Positions 10,491-22,107 of a stretch of DNA of 64,000 nucleotides are shown here, piece by piece. The position numbers were made by a program, and so were the translations under genes. This stretch comes from Pogostemon cablin. Taxonomy: Eukaryota; Streptophyta; Magnoliopsida; Lamiales; Lamiaceae. The stretch is taken from NCBI GenBank assembly GCA_023678885.1, contig CM043013.1, forward strand, positions 12,742,791-12,806,790, read 5' to 3'. The notes under the pieces were generated by a model, which did no database searches, was not told the origin of the DNA, and worked only from the letters and a program-made list of their open reading frames with translations. The first letter of the stretch is position 1, and each line of letters starts with the position of its first letter.

Positions 10491-12448
10491 TGATCGGTGT
10501 CATTTTCACCTAGATTTTAGTGTCTTTTTATTATGTATTTTTGTGTGTTTTTATTCAATTTATATATCATTTGGTGGTGTTATATGAAGATATGGAGATG
10601 TGTGCTTTGAAATGATAAATGTGTGATTTTCATGATTAAGTGCCTTAAATTGTGTTATTTTTGTGAATATTTAGAGAATTGGTAATTTGGAGTAATTTGT
10701 GTGATTTTTAGGTAAAAATAGATTCTAGACACGACAAAGAAGATGTGGGAAAAAAAGGAGCTCAATTCGGAGTTGAAATGAGGGAGAACGTGCCAAAGCA
10801 AAATGTTGAAAAATACAAGTCCAACTTGTATAATTTTTTGCATTTTTGTGGAGCTCAAAACTGGACGTTGAAATATGGTTGGAAAGCCACGAAAGAGAGG
10901 ATCACATGAGAGCAAGAATCACTCGAATCGGGATTCGGATGTGAAAGTTATACGCGAAATGATGAGACTGCGCTGCACGCGATGCACCTACACGACCCGT
11001 GCTGCACCTACACGACCCGTGTTGGTGCAAAAGTCAGTTTTATGATATGCACGTGTTCTAGAAGCTTCCATGGGGTATAAGGATCTGTTTTGACCACAAA
11101 TTACGGGAGGAATCATTTTGGATCAGTTTCCACACACACTAGACACCTAAATCACACACATTCATCTCCATCTCTTCCATCCTTCACTTCATCCATCCAA
11201 ATCACTTGATCTCCTCAAATTCATCCACCATTCCATCAATCCACCAATCTAAGAAGGAGAATTCATCATTGGTTTATAATTTTAGCATGATCTAGAAGGA
11301 GGAAGTTCACCATCAAAGGGAAGCCAACTTACCTTTATTTTGTTATCTTCTTCATTATTTGGCTCGATTGGAGCATGTCATGGATTATAATGAATTTAGT
11401 ATGATTTGTAGTGGCTAGTCCTCATGTGAGGCTAGGAATATGATTGGTTAGGGATTACTCCCTCCGTCCCACGGCAAGAGTAGTTTTTGCTTTTTGGCAC
11501 GTGGATTAAGGAGTATTATTATTTAATGTGTAGTGGGTAGTTGTATTAGTGAGAGTATGGGCCCCATGTTTCTATTGTATTAGAGGGGATGAGTGGGTCC
11601 CATGTGTGTAAAAAAGGAAAGAGGATCCTTTGGGTGGGACGACCAAAATGGAAAAAGAGACCCCCTTGCTGTGGGACGGAGGGAGTATGCAGATTTTGCA
11701 CACCACATGTTTGATGAAATGATTGTTATGAATATTTTCTATCATGAATGCTTATTCTCATTTTATGTATGATTTGTGTGGTTAAATTCTCTATCCATAG
11801 TGTTAGGATGGCAACTCCAATACTATGCTTAGTGGTTTTTAATTGAATCATTGATTGCATGAGGTGACTATATTAGTATATGGGAGTTTGGTCATAACCT
11901 TCACGTGCTTAGAATCTCATGATAGGACATTATTGATAATTATTTGTGAAAGTGTTTGATATAATGAAGGGAACCAAGTCAATTTTCACTTAACCTTAGA
12001 AAGGGAACACTAGGAAAGCGTCTCTGCCTATTAGAGAAAATTCTTCTTGATAATATCTCTGTATTGGTATATTAATATCCATAAGTACCTATAGGAAGAG
12101 TGATGATTAGAGACACTCTTTGAGTGCCCTTAATATCATAGCATGATGACCTTCAATGCATGTGTGTGTGAGTCTACATGAGTCTTTTCCATGATGTTGC
12201 TTGCCTTGCATACTTCTTAGATTGTTCACCTTTATCCATTGTCCATCTCATTTGTACATGTTCTATTTTTAATTGCATTCTTAGTTGTTAGTTTTAGTTA
12301 ATCAATCACCTCCTTTATTGATTAGTCATTCTAGAGTAAAACATCTTTCAAATACTGCTACCTACTTTCACCCTTGGGTTCGATAATTCTAAATTTTGTA
12401 CTTGGTCACTACGGTCCACTACGCGATAGAGTACGCTTGCTCTAATCA
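10491..12448 (+). mobile_element. Athila-related solo LTR
   Basis: Starts TGATCGGTGTCATTTTCACC and ends GCTCTAATCA. The first 35 bp match the minus-strand start of the Athila LTRs (41453 and 51279) and the LTR at 62411. It contains the ACACGACCCGTG palindromic words (11000-11035) and the CCTTGGGTTCGAT...ACTTGGTCAC block near its 3' end. No internal region follows. A 5-bp duplication is not clear (ATTAT versus ATTGA). Without the MITE at 11458-11685 it is about 1.73 kb. Confidence 0.75.
11458..11685. mobile_element. Stowaway-like MITE, family B, inside a solo LTR
   Basis: CTCCCTCCGTCCC and its complement at the ends, TA duplications outside (11456-11457, 11686-11687). Interior GCACGTGGATTAAGGAGTAT and AATGTGTAGTGGGTAGTTGT are shared with 22369, 22769 and 35955. 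The LTR at 62411 has no MITE at the matching point, so the MITE arrived after the LTR. Confidence 0.9.
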
Positions 12449-12587
12449 ATTGATACCAAAATTGAAATCAAGTTCAATTATCACATTTATTTTAAAACAC
12501 TATTACTTATAAATTTTATTCATGAAATAATTTACAAAACATTATAACTTTTCGTCAATTAAATATAACTTTTTATAATATAGAATA

Positions 12588-12825
12588 CTCCCTCCATCTC
12601 ATGCAAAAGGTTACTTTTTTCTTTTTTGAACGTGGATTATAAACGAGTATTATTATTTAATGTGTAGTGAGTAGTTATATTAGTGGGTGTGTGGGCCTCA
12701 TATTTAATTGTAATAATGGGTGTGTGGGGGTTCCATATGTGTAAAAAATAAAAAGGAAATCTTTAAATGAGATACTCAAAATGAAAAAAAAAAAAAAAAA
12801 AGACCCTTTAAAGGTACAGAGGGGG
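12588..12825. mobile_element. Stowaway-like MITE, family B, degenerate
   Basis: Left end CTCCCTCCATCTC after TA; right end ACAGAGGGGG before TA; family B interior (CGTGGATTA, TTTAATGTGTAGTGAGTAG). Contains a run of 19 A before the right end. Confidence 0.75.
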
Positions 12826-12881
12826 TATAACTTTTTACCACGTGAGATGTTCTTGCATCAATATTTAGTTTTAAAAATATT

Positions 12882-13088
12882 CTCCCTCCATTTCGGGCAA
12901 ACAACATTTACTTTTTGTACGTATTTTAAGGATTATTATTATTTTATGTAAAGTGAGTAGGTGTATTAGAGAGATGCGATGATAGTGGTGAGCTATTGAT
13001 GGATCATTTTTATTAAAAGAGAAAAATAACGCATTTTAAACGGAACGCCTAATTCAATAAAATGATACTATTGGGATGGGGAACGGAG
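12882..13088. mobile_element. Stowaway-like MITE, degenerate
   Basis: Left end CTCCCTCCATTTCGGG, right end GGGGAACGGAG, followed by the TA that also forms the left flank of the next MITE at 13091. The interior resembles family B weakly. Confidence 0.6.
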
Positions 13089-13090
13089 TA

Positions 13091-13411
13091 CTCCCTCCGT
13101 CCCGGGAAGTATTTCGCGTATTGGTGTGCGCGGAGTTTAAGAAAATTTTGTATTTTTATGTATAAAGTAAGAAAGAGAATATATATTTTAGTTGATTTAA
13201 TGAAAAAGGTGTGTAAAGTTATTGAGAGATGTGAAAAAAGTGTGTAAAGTTTTTGGGAGATGTAAAAAAGTAAGTATTATATTGGGATATGTGTAAAAAG
13301 TGAGTATTAGTATAATGTATTTTTTACCAAATTTAGTAAAAGTAAAGTGTGAAATACTTTGAGGGACGGATGAAAAAGGAAAGTGTGAAATACTTTGGGG
13401 GACGGAGGGAG
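13091..13411. mobile_element. Stowaway-like MITE, family E
   Basis: CTCCCTCCGTCCCGGG at the left and CGGAGGGAG at the right, TA on each side (13089-13090, 13412-13413). The interior has four imperfect repeats of a GTGTAAAAAGTGAGTATT type phrase. It lies about 340 bp beyond the stop codon of the LRR gene. 13412-13748 is the probable 3' flank and 3' UTR of that gene. Confidence 0.85.
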
Positions 13412-13748
13412 TATATAACACTATTCAATCAAAAAATCCCCAAGTTAAAAGATATAGCAAACATAACCCTAAGTAATTTAGGTGCACATTAATATAGTGG
13501 CAACAGGCAATAATGCATCTTCGTTAAATAAAAAAGAAAAGGACAGACATGTGACTAAACATCACTAAAGTATTCCATTTTTGACCCATGTGACTTACAC
13601 AGCCAAAATATACAACATAATTAAATATCAGTATCATCTACTTATCCAAAACATGACCAGTACAAAATACAAATTAAATTGGATCATAATTACATCCAAT
13701 ATTAATAACCATAATCCAAACAACGATACGGTTGTCAAGATATCAAAC

Positions 13749-14957
13749 TCAAGGAATTGAACTAGTGGCAAACTGTGCATCAAACAATGTCCCACACACA
13801 ATAGGCTTCAACGACGGTATTCTCAGGCAGCTAAGTCCGCCGCCGGGAACCGCCGTGCAGTCTCCCTCCGATCTCTGCTTCTCCTCCCCCGGAATACAAT
13901 TCAACGAGAAATCAAACACGCTTCTCCCTACCAATCTGTTGCAATCTTGGCTGAACCCAGAGAAGAAATTAGCTGCCACTGTCAGATTCAAAAGACTCCC
14001 AAGTGAACACACTATGTCCGGCAGCTCCCCGGACAGCTTGTTGTGTGCAAAATTCAAAACCTCAATTCCACTCAAACAGGACAGAGAATTAGGCAGATGG
14101 CCCATCAGTGAGTTGGAGCTCACATCAAGAACCTGCAGATCACTCCACATGCCTACCCCTTCTGGAATGCAACCTGTGAGCTGGTTGTTGAGGAAGAGAA
14201 TTTCCTTGATTCCCATGTATCCCAAACTAAAAGGGATTGTCCCTGTGAATCTATTGTTTGCCAAGTTTATTACAGAAGCAGGGGAGTTGCCTAAGTTCAT
14301 AGGCAGCTCACCTTCAAAGAGGTTGTTGTTGAGGAAGATTGCATCTAGTCTTTTGTCGAAGAGATCTTCAGGAATTGGGCCATAAAAGGAGTTGAATCTG
14401 AGGTCAAGATAGACAAGATTTGGGATGTACAGAAGTTGGGTGGGAAATGGGCCAGAGAAATGGTTGTTGCTGAGATCCAACTCAGTGAGGGAAGAGAGGT
14501 CTTTTAAAGAGAGAGGGAGGGAGCCACTTAATCTGTTGGAGTTGAGATGGAGGAGAGAGAGATCAGAGAGAAAAGAGAGTTCTTTGACAAGGGTTCCTTG
14601 TAGATTGGCATGGTTTAGATCTATGGCGGACACAGTAGGACCAGTGGGATTCCCCAAGAAATCTCTGGATTCCGAACAGAACACGCCTCTGTAAGAACAG
14701 ACATTGGGACCAACCCAAGATTTCATCACTCCCACTGGGTCATCTGTAATGGCGGATTTCCATGCTTGGAGAGCACTGTAGGCTCTCGCAGCGGAGGGGG
14801 TGGCAGGGGGGTTCACTCCCCCGCCAATCCAGACGCCCCCTCCGCCGCCGACGCCGACGCCGATGCCCACGCCGCCGCCGACGATGACGGCGGCTTCTGT
14901 GACAATAATGGGGAAGACGAGTGTGAGAATCCAGATGCAGAAAGTGTCCATCTTCAT
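13749..14957 (-). CDS. Secreted leucine-rich repeat protein, LRX/At4g06744-like, lacking an extensin tail
   Basis: Single uninterrupted frame of 402 residues. Residues 1-22 are a hydrophobic signal peptide; 27-48 are glycine-rich (GGGVGIGVG type); about 58-90 form an N-terminal cap with the CSYRGVFC motif of LRX proteins. About ten LRRs of the plant extracellular LxxLxLxxNxLxGxIP type follow to about residue 345, with LDAIFLNNNLF typical of LRX proteins. The tail is a short Cys-containing segment and not a Ser-Pro extensin domain. LRX LRRs act in the cell wall and bind RALF peptides (family knowledge); this shorter class has no assigned role that I know. The start is the first Met; a second Met two codons later is equally possible. 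Nearby MITEs do not break the frame. High confidence in the family, moderate in the subgroup. Confidence 0.9.
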   Translation of the reverse strand: MKMDTFCIWILTLVFPIIVTEAAVIVGGGVGIGVGVGGGGGVWIGGGVNPPATPSAARAYSALQAWKSAITDDPVGVMKSWVGPNVCSYRGVFCSESRDFLGNPTGPTVSAIDLNHANLQGTLVKELSFLSDLSLLHLNSNRLSGSLPLSLKDLSSLTELDLSNNHFSGPFPTQLLYIPNLVYLDLRFNSFYGPIPEDLFDKRLDAIFLNNNLFEGELPMNLGNSPASVINLANNRFTGTIPFSLGYMGIKEILFLNNQLTGCIPEGVGMWSDLQVLDVSSNSLMGHLPNSLSCLSGIEVLNFAHNKLSGELPDIVCSLGSLLNLTVAANFFSGFSQDCNRLVGRSVFDFSLNCIPGEEKQRSEGDCTAVPGGGLSCLRIPSLKPIVCGTLFDAQFATSSIP

Positions 14958-15150
14958 TGAGATTTGATCGGATTATAATGTGGCTGCATCGAGAGGGGAG
15001 TGAGGGTTGGATGTAATTATCTGGTGTGTGATTTTAGATTTGTTTGTTTGATTACAGTGTGACTGAGATTGTGTTGTGTTCACCAGGCATTTACTGCTTT
15101 TTATTTTTATTTCTGTTTGTTTTTTAGTGTTATTGGTTGTTGAGGTGCAA
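14958..15150 (-). promoter_or_regulatory. 5' flank of the LRR gene
   Basis: Presumed 5' UTR and proximal promoter. I see no convincing TATA box at the right distance. 15151-15344 is AT-rich without a recognised feature. Confidence 0.35.
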
Positions 15151-15344
15151 CTAATGAAAATAGGGATTTTTATTGACTCTATATATCTTGCATGAGAGGT
15201 ACAATGATTGATAACAGTTACTAATACAGTAATAATATCTCGGTTCTTTAATGCATGTTAGGGTGAAAGTGCATTTAATTAAATTAGCAATATTTGATGA
15301 TTTAGGATAAATAAATAAATAGAGAGATTCTCCTGTGAAACTAG

Positions 15345-15705
15345 ATATGAATATTTTAATCGGAATCGTCGGTTCGGAATCGAAAACCGGCAGTTCCAAT
15401 CGGAACTGGAACCAGCGGTTCTAGAACCGGTGAAATCGAACTGAAACCGGCTATATATCGGTTCGATTCTGGTTCTTCATTTCGTGAAACCGGAACCGGC
15501 GGTTCCGATTAAAACCGGCGGTTCCCGATTGGAACCAGCGGTTTTTCAATTTTTTTTTACGTTTTTAGGTTGAAAAACAAGAAAATAATTTAAAAAAATC
15601 GAAACCGGCGGTTCGAACCGGAATAGAAACCGTCCTATCCTCGGTTCGGTTTCGGTTCCACATTTTTTGGAACCGGAACTGCCGGTTTGGAACCGCCATG
15701 TATGT
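15345..15705. repeat. Self-complementary GGTTC/GAACC repeat
   Basis: Dozens of alternating AACCGG, CGGTTC and GGAACC words make the region able to fold back on itself. This pattern is common in non-autonomous hAT-type elements of plants (family inference), but I could not define target duplications. Confidence 0.5.
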
Positions 15706-15718
15706 CTATGTGAAATTG

Positions 15719-16025
15719 GTTATTGTGTGACGGGTGTGGATATAGGTTGATATATCACTAAAGTATGCTTATTGTATACTATATAAAGTATGTTTGTGTG
15801 GATACAGATCGATACATCACTAAAGTATGCTTATTGTATAGTATATAAAGTATATTTAATAGTTGTTAAAGTATATTTTTTAAATTATGCTTGATTATGC
15901 ATTAAAGTATGATATTAACGTGTTATAATATGATTTATTATTAACATATTTTAATACACATAAGCATATTCTATTTATACAATAAGCATACTTTAGTGAT
16001 GGGTCGACCCGTCTCACAAGGAGTG
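15719..16025. mobile_element. Foldback MITE, family C, copy 1
   Basis: Inverted ends carrying GACGGGT and GGGTCGACCCGTCTCACA. Inside, ACTAAAGTATGCTTATTGTATA occurs twice (tandem) and once inverted (15975-16000). It shares GACGGGTCGACC, the AAAGTATG/CATACTTTA words and the poly-ATA centre with 33375-33668. Confidence 0.6.
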
Positions 16026-16038
16026 TTACAAATAAATA

Positions 16039-16545
16039 CTTCCTCCGTCCCAGGATAAGAGGACAATTTTTCCATTTTGGTCTTCCCACCCAAAAAATTC
16101 TTTCTTTTTTTACACATGGGACTTACACACCCCCTCTAATACAATTAAAATATAGGACTCACACTCTCACTAATACAACTACTCACTACACATTAAATAA
16201 TACTCCCTCCATCCCGGAAAACTTTTCACCTTTACTGTTCCACGTTGTTTAAGAAAAGTTGCACTTTTTGACCAACTTTATTGACTTTGGAGGGTATTGT
16301 AGTATTTTTAGGTAATAAAAAAGTATAAAATAATGATATGTGTGTGAAAAATGAGTGACAAATTTGAAATTAAAGTAACTTTTGAGGTTGTTGGATAAAA
16401 TGATGTTTCCTTTTTTGGGGGTGAAAGGTTTTGTGGGACAAACAAATGAGGAAAGTGAGAAAAGTATTATGGGATGGAGGGAGTAATACTCTTTAATCTA
16501 CGTGCAAAAAAAACAAATGACCATCTTACACCGGGACGGAGGGAG
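16039..16545. mobile_element. Stowaway-like MITE, family B, interrupted by another MITE
   Basis: Left end CTTCCTCCGTCCC after TA (16037-16038); right end CCGGGACGGAGGGAG before TA (16546-16547). The family B interior runs to CATTAAATAA (16200), is broken by the family A MITE at 16203-16483, and resumes with CTCTTTAATCTACGTGC. Confidence 0.85.
16203..16483. mobile_element. Stowaway-like MITE, family A, copy 2, nested
   Basis: Complete CTCCCTCCATCCC...GGATGGAGGGAG element with TA on both sides (16201-16202, 16484-16485), inserted in a family B MITE. The interior is collinear with 437-717. 16546-16811 is a degenerate family E-like stretch (GTGTAAAAAGTGAGTA words at 16730-16805). Confidence 0.9.
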
Positions 16546-16811
16546 TATTGTCTAGAGATCAATTTGTACTTCTATAATGTTGTCATTTTTTATTAAAAAT
16601 ATTACTCCATTAATTTTCTTTAAATATTCTCTCTCAGTCACATTAAATTACTCACTTATTTTTGTGTGTAGAGAATAAGATTTATTTTTTATGTATAAAG
16701 ATGTGTAAATTAAGTTATTGGAATGGGTGTAAAAGTGAGTATTTTAGATAATTTAATGAAAAATATGTATAAATTTATTGGGATGCGTGTAAAAAGTGAG
16801 TAATGACAATT

Positions 16812-17490
16812 TTTTTTAAAACCATCAAAATCGATCTAAGTCGCACCGCGCTCAATGCACTGCACTGATTTTTCACTTAATAGCGACTAATTTTATCAGA
16901 GAAAATCGCACGTGTCTGCTTGTATGATGAAATTTCGATTTTCATCTAAAATTACAACGTACCGCACCGCACTCTATTATTCAAATTATAAATATATTTA
17001 ATTATATATACATATATATGTATATGTATAAGTATTATTAAAGATGTAAAAAGATATACACAAGGTTAAGTAATTTGGACTGGAAAATAATTTTAATAAA
17101 AGTTGTTTTATGTCACAATGATTACATTATTTGAGTTGTTTATGGAGTTCGAATGATTATTTCATCTCTTTAAGATTTTATTATCTAATTTGATCATTTT
17201 TACAATATTTTATTTCTAAGAGTAAAGAACACTTTAAATTAAGTTTGTGCACATATTTATATTTATTTTATATATCCGTTTGTATTGTTATATAATATGT
17301 TAATTTTTAACCGTCAAACTGCATAACCATAAAATCCCGCCTAAAACTGTGTAATAAATTTTACTCGTAATAAATTTTACTCGATAAATCATAATTTAAA
17401 TTTAATTGTCAAACCAAACCGCTTATAGCAATGCAATTTAGATTTTGTCGAAATAACTGTGAAATCGCATCGTGACCACCCCTAAGTAGT
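16812..17490. repeat. Possible hAT-type relic with GCACCGC motifs
   Basis: GTCGCACCGCGCTC near the left, GTACCGCACCGCACTC (16959-16974), and GAAATCGCATCGTGACCACCCC near the right. Such GCGGTGCG and GGGGTGGTCACG words are frequent at the ends of degraded plant hAT elements (family inference). No ORF and no 8-bp duplication recognised. 17491-17847 is AT-rich and includes an (AAAT)n run at 17819-17843. Confidence 0.35.
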
Positions 17491-17847
17491 ATTGTAATTT
17501 ATTTTTTTCATTTTTGAAACGTGCATGTTGGGACGGATCAAAAAGAAAAATATGCCGTAATTAATGGGATGGAGGGGCATAACTTTTCATTTATATCATT
17601 TATATCTTTATCCATATTGTATTACTCATATACTCATTTATACTAAAAACTAGTAGATCCATTCCAAATTATTCATTAGTGTAAATATTACTCTTACTTG
17701 ATAGGATTCAATAATACGCTAATAAGGGGTTGAATATTGACAGTTAAGGTGAGAAACATCTTTATCCATATTGCATCTTCTAAATATAAATTCAATTATA
17801 TAAATAAATACGTAATAATAAATAAATAAATAAATAAATAAAGGGTA

Positions 17848-18087
17848 GGTCTTGGGTGAGACCGTCTCACGGATCCTCTTATGTGAGACAGATCATTCGT
17901 TAAACTAAATAAACATATTTTATATTAAATAAAAAGAGAAAAAAAAAAGAAGGGCCTTGTTTGGCAACTTCCTTTTATCAATTTTAGCAATTCACAGCGC
18001 CACCATCGTCAGTATTTTTAGTTAAAAAGTTTTTCTTTTAAACATGCGCCACCAATCCATTCAGAGGTATTGGATTTTTTTTAATTA

Positions 18088-18129
<42 letters not shown>

Positions 18130-18831
18130 TATTATTATTATTATTGTTCATTAGATAATTCAATAATTTTATTATCACTTTTTAATAATTAAATATTACC
18201 TTATAATAAAATATTATCATTTTTTATTTATCTTATGAATTATTTATAAAATAATTAAATTAAATGGTTATCACTATTTCTTTATTTTGTGTAACTTTTT
18301 ATTAAGCATATTATCACTTTTTATTCCAATTAATTGTTCGTGAAATAATTTAATTAAATGGATATCACTTTTCTTGAATTAGGAATCACTTTTTATTAAA
18401 AATGTTATCACTTTTTTATTATTCCAGTAAATTGTTAGTGAAATATACATTTTTAATTAGTTATCACTTTTTAGAAAAGTTGTTATCACTTTTCTTTTAA
18501 AATGTCATCACTTTTCATTTATATTATAGAAATATAGTTCACAATAAAGTTATCAATTTTTATCAATTGAGTATCACATTGTAAAAATTAATAATTTTAA
18601 ATAAAAAATAAATTAAATGAATAAAAAATTTAAATTAATAAAAATTTAAATAATAAAAGAACATAATATATTAAATATAATACAAAAGACCTAATTAATT
18701 TAGTTCTATAATTAATTTCCAAAATTCCTAATTTGATTACAACTGAACATGACCCTTTAAAATATATTTAATGGGCTAATGGATGATCCGTCTCACATAA
18801 GAGGATCCGTGAAACGATCTCACTCAAATCT
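17848..18831. mobile_element. 984-bp non-autonomous element with about 56-bp terminal inverted repeats
   Basis: The left arm AGGTCTTGGGTGAGACCGTC continues CTCACGGATCCTCTTATGTG. The right arm is its complement (18776-18831) with roughly 85% identity by eye. No ORF. The interior includes (TA)n at 18091-18125 and the TTATCACTTTTT repeat block shared with 725-1065. Superfamily not assigned; long arms would fit a MULE-type MITE. Confidence 0.75.
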
Positions 18832-19379
18832 TTTCCATGATGGAGGTCCCCGTCGAAGTAGGGCCCTGTGCGTGCGGTGGTGCACCCGTCACACCCCGAG
18901 AGCCGCCTCTGAATCAAATTATGGGATTTCAGTTCAATTTATTTAAAAAAAAAAACCTATATTTTAATTATTTAAATATAGTCTTAGCTACCTATGTTTA
19001 TATATATTGGGATTTATATTTATTTAGATATAAATCGCTTTCATGTTGTGTTGCTTATTTTGTCATATTTTCATCATGTCTTGTAAACCATGTCATCACT
19101 CATGAGTCATGTCATGTCTATTACATAATTTGTCATTATTATTCGAGCTAATAGTCGTGTTGTGTCTGATAATCGACACCACATAACTTTATATATCGAT
19201 AAAATTCGATTTTGTGAACTTATTTTATCTCAAAATTTTATGAATGCTTAAGAAAAAATACGTTGAATAATAGAGAGAACATAAGGAAAATAGAATAGAA
19301 GAAGACTCCATACACAACTATATTCATGAAAGACACCTATGGATTATAGGGTTTCAGTTTGATAAACGATAAGGCATTT
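18832..19379. other. Spacer without recognised gene
   Basis: Contains a short GC-richer patch (18840-18910) and otherwise AT-rich DNA. A 104-codon frame at 18837 has no recognisable domain and I do not call it a gene. Confidence 0.6.
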
Positions 19380-19575
19380 ACCATTGGGCAATTACTTTTA
19401 TTATGTTCTTCCTTCAACACTCTTAATTCCTTGCTCCAAGTTAAAGGGATGAAACAGTGTTTAAAGTTGCCTCATTAAAAACATTCTCAAGTATATAACA
19501 AATCCCATTGGGAAAAATATAACTTGGTCGCAAGAAAAAAGAACACAATGCAACTAATACAATCTATATTAACAA
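19380..19575. repeat. Decayed copia-type fragment
   Basis: The string of phrases GCCTCATTAAAAACATTCTC, AAATCCCATTGGGAAAAATA and AACTTGGTCGCAAGAAAAAA in this order resembles a non-coding segment often seen next to LTRs of plant copia elements (recognised pattern, not verified). No LTR edges or ORF. Confidence 0.35.
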
Positions 19576-19598
19576 AATTAAAAATAACTCCTCCCCAA

Positions 19599-19601
<3 letters not shown>

Positions 19602-19669
<68 letters not shown>
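19602..19669. repeat. (TA)n microsatellite
   Basis: 68 bp of TA/AT dinucleotides. Confidence 0.95.
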
Positions 19670-19673
<4 letters not shown>

Positions 19674-20059
19674 TATAGAAAAGTATTAGTGGGTATTTGG
19701 GCTTGAGTTATATTTGAAATTGGGTAATTTAGTTTACAAAATAACTCATTTTATATGATTTGAACGCTACAATACTTGGGCCCAATAATTTGTTGGGTCT
19801 CTTCTATGTGCTATGGTTTCAATGTGAATGAATATATTTTATTAAATTCTGAATAAATGCTTTTGAAACGAAGTACATTTTATTTTTCTTCATGTTTAAT
19901 TATAATATTATCGCTTGTTATATTTTAGAATTTTGGAATTATGAAATAAAAAATCGAATTTTAACTGCAAGGCAACTTGAGATATTTCCTTTAATTTTAC
20001 GTAAGATGAAAAAAAAAATCCTTACATATATATTTTTGGTTAAGCGAATATAAATTTGT

Positions 20060-20190
20060 ACGAATTTGTGTTATTTTTACCCTTCATAATAATATACTAA
20101 ATTTTTCACAATTACAAGATTAACAAAAATATTACTCCTATACACATGTCCAATTTCAGAAAGTCCACTAGGCTGTAGCACATTAGAACT
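20060..20190. repeat. Dispersed repeat shared with 61465-61575
   Basis: TTATTTTTACCCTTCATAAT, then an AATTACAAGATT block, a pair of intervening words and ACATTAGAACT occur in the same order and spacing in both places. No coding capacity. 20191-20731 is T/A-rich spacer. Confidence 0.5.
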
Positions 20191-20731
20191 AGAGCCCAAA
20201 CCATATTTCATTGAGCCCACTGAGAAAATTCCCCAACTTTAACATTTAAAAATAAGGAGGCCACTATTTGCATACTGATCTACTAAACAAATCTCAATTG
20301 ATGAATACACTCCACTAAAATTACCATAAACAAGCATCAATCACTAATTTGTCAAATTTAATTTTATTATTATAATTATTTTAAATGTCAAATTTACATT
20401 TTAATTAGTTTTGTATGGTTCGTATTTTTTTAATTTAATTTGTTTTTAAATTGATTTTAATATATTTTTTTCATACATATTTAATTAAATTCAATTTTTT
20501 AAAAATATTTTTCTTTGACTCTCAAATTCATGAAGTATATTTTTTTAATTTTTATTGAATTTTTTTAATATTTTTAAAAAAATTTAATAATAAAATTTTT
20601 AAATCTATTAATTTTATTTCTTTAAATTTTTTAATAATTTTTTTTCTCAAATTCACTTTTTTTCTTTTTTCTTTTATTTATTTAATTACAATTATTATTT
20701 TAAATTTTCAATTTCTTGTGAATAATACATA

Positions 20732-20985
20732 CTCCCTCCGTCCCGCATTAATGTTTACGTTTTTCATTTTGGGTTGTCCCAAATTAAGGTTTACATTTCA
20801 TTTTTTGTCATGTTTGGCTCACACAAAATAATTAATTATCTCATGTAGGGTCCACACACAACACTAATACAACTACCCACTTTACATTAATTATTATTTT
20901 TCTCACTTCACTACACATTAAAATATTATATATCTTAATCTCCGTGCAAAAAGAAAACGTCAACGTTAATGCAGAATGGAGGGAG
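20732..20985. mobile_element. Stowaway-like MITE, family D, copy 1
   Basis: CTCCCTCCGTCCCGC at the left, GAATGGAGGGAG at the right, TA outside. The interior TTAAGGTTTACATTTC and CCCACTTTACATTA matches 34905-35158. Confidence 0.9.
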
Positions 20986-21083
20986 TATTTTATTTAAGGA
21001 GTTTATTTATAAAATTTTTATCATATGTTTAATTATAATTAAAAGGGTAAAATAGTCAGACATGAATATGTTTATGATTGATA

Positions 21084-21290
21084 CTCACTCTGTCCCTAGG
21101 TAAGAGTCTCATTTTATCAATTTGATTGTCCCACCTAAAAAATCTCATTTTCTTTTTTGGACATATGGAACTCACCCACATCCACTAATACAATTAAAAC
21201 ATGGGGCGCACACACCCACTAATATAACTACCCACTACACATTAAATAATAATATTCATTATTCTACGTGCCCAAAAGCAATTTGTTTAT
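21084..21290. mobile_element. Degenerate Stowaway-like MITE missing its right end
   Basis: Left end CTCACTCTGTCCC after TA; the interior ATGGGGCGCACACACCCACT and CTACCCACTACACATTAAAT is family B in reverse. The right terminus is unrecognisable, just before the next MITE. Confidence 0.55.
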
Positions 21291-21311
21291 TGTAATTTTA
21301 GTAGGATGTTA

Positions 21312-21576
21312 CTCCCTCCGTCCCAAAGATATTGACACACTTTCCTTTTTGGGTTGTCCCACAGAAATTGACATATTTCCTTTTTATGAACATGGGACCC
21401 ACACAAAAACAATTTATTTACTTTGACCCACACACCCACCCATCACACTCACCACTAATACAACTACCCACTACACATTAAATATTATTTCTCTCACTTC
21501 ACTTTACATTAAATTATTATACTCTTTAATCTCCGTGCCCAAAAAAAATGTGTCAATACTTCCGGGACGGAGGGAG
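21312..21576. mobile_element. Stowaway-like MITE, family D-like
   Basis: CTCCCTCCGTCCCAAAG left, CCGGGACGGAGGGAG right, TA on both sides. It lies about 320 bp past the stop codon of the 42-codon gene. Confidence 0.9.
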
Positions 21577-21898
21577 TAATTGAGATTTGTTTAGTAAATT
21601 TGGGGTGGAACACCCCTTTAAAAGAAATATACATATAACAAGATAACATTTTTTGCAAATAATTAAATTTTTTTGCTAATTTACTTGAAGCACTTACCAA
21701 AATCATATTCCAAATATCCTTATCAAAAATTGAGTACAAAAAAATTAGAAACAAAAAACATAGCATTCAAAATAACAAAAAGAAGCCCGCCTCCCTCATA
21801 ACATGTAAAGGCTCCAAGAGAGAGGGAGGAAAGAGGGAGAAATAAGACATCATGAATGAAACAAAAAATCCAAGCTAACAAAAAAGATTTTCATTCAT

Positions 21899-22027
21899 TC
21901 ATTTTCTAATGTCTTTGATCTTGTGCCATCCCTTCTTGCAAGATTTCCCAACAATTTTGACAGCCTTCTTGAACAAGATTTGAAGCTCCTTAGCTCTTTG
22001 CTTCACCTGTTCTTCAAAGCTCCCCAT
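21899..22027 (-). CDS. 42-residue basic small protein, probable conserved plant micro-gene
   Basis: On the minus strand, ATG at 22027 opens a 42-codon frame ending in TGA at 21899-21901. The protein starts MGSFEEQVKQRAKELQ, is followed by a Lys-rich segment LFKKAVKIVG, has one cysteine (KSCKKGW) and ends KIKDIRK. It is predicted amphipathic and strongly basic in its second half, with no signal peptide. The context is that of a real gene: a CT-rich leader, a TATA box about 85 nt upstream of the ATG and a G-box further up. I recall similar MGS...RAKEL...CKKGW peptides annotated as uncharacterised in other plants, but this is memory, not a search. Function unknown. It is too short for ordinary ORF cut-offs. 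Confidence 0.7.
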   Translation of the reverse strand: MGSFEEQVKQRAKELQILFKKAVKIVGKSCKKGWHKIKDIRK

Positions 22028-22107
22028 CTGCTCTTCCTTTCTCTCTCTTGATATTCCCTAAACTTGAAGACAGAGAAAGTTGTTTTAGAGGAGAGGGGGG
22101 ATTCAGA

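Noticed and set aside
10491..12448. Exact 5-bp target duplication for this solo LTR
   Set aside because: Flanks ATTAT and ATTGA match at only three of five positions.
13732..14385. 217-codon plus frame (and those at 14425 and 14766)
   Set aside because: Antisense shadows of the LRR gene; no domain of their own.
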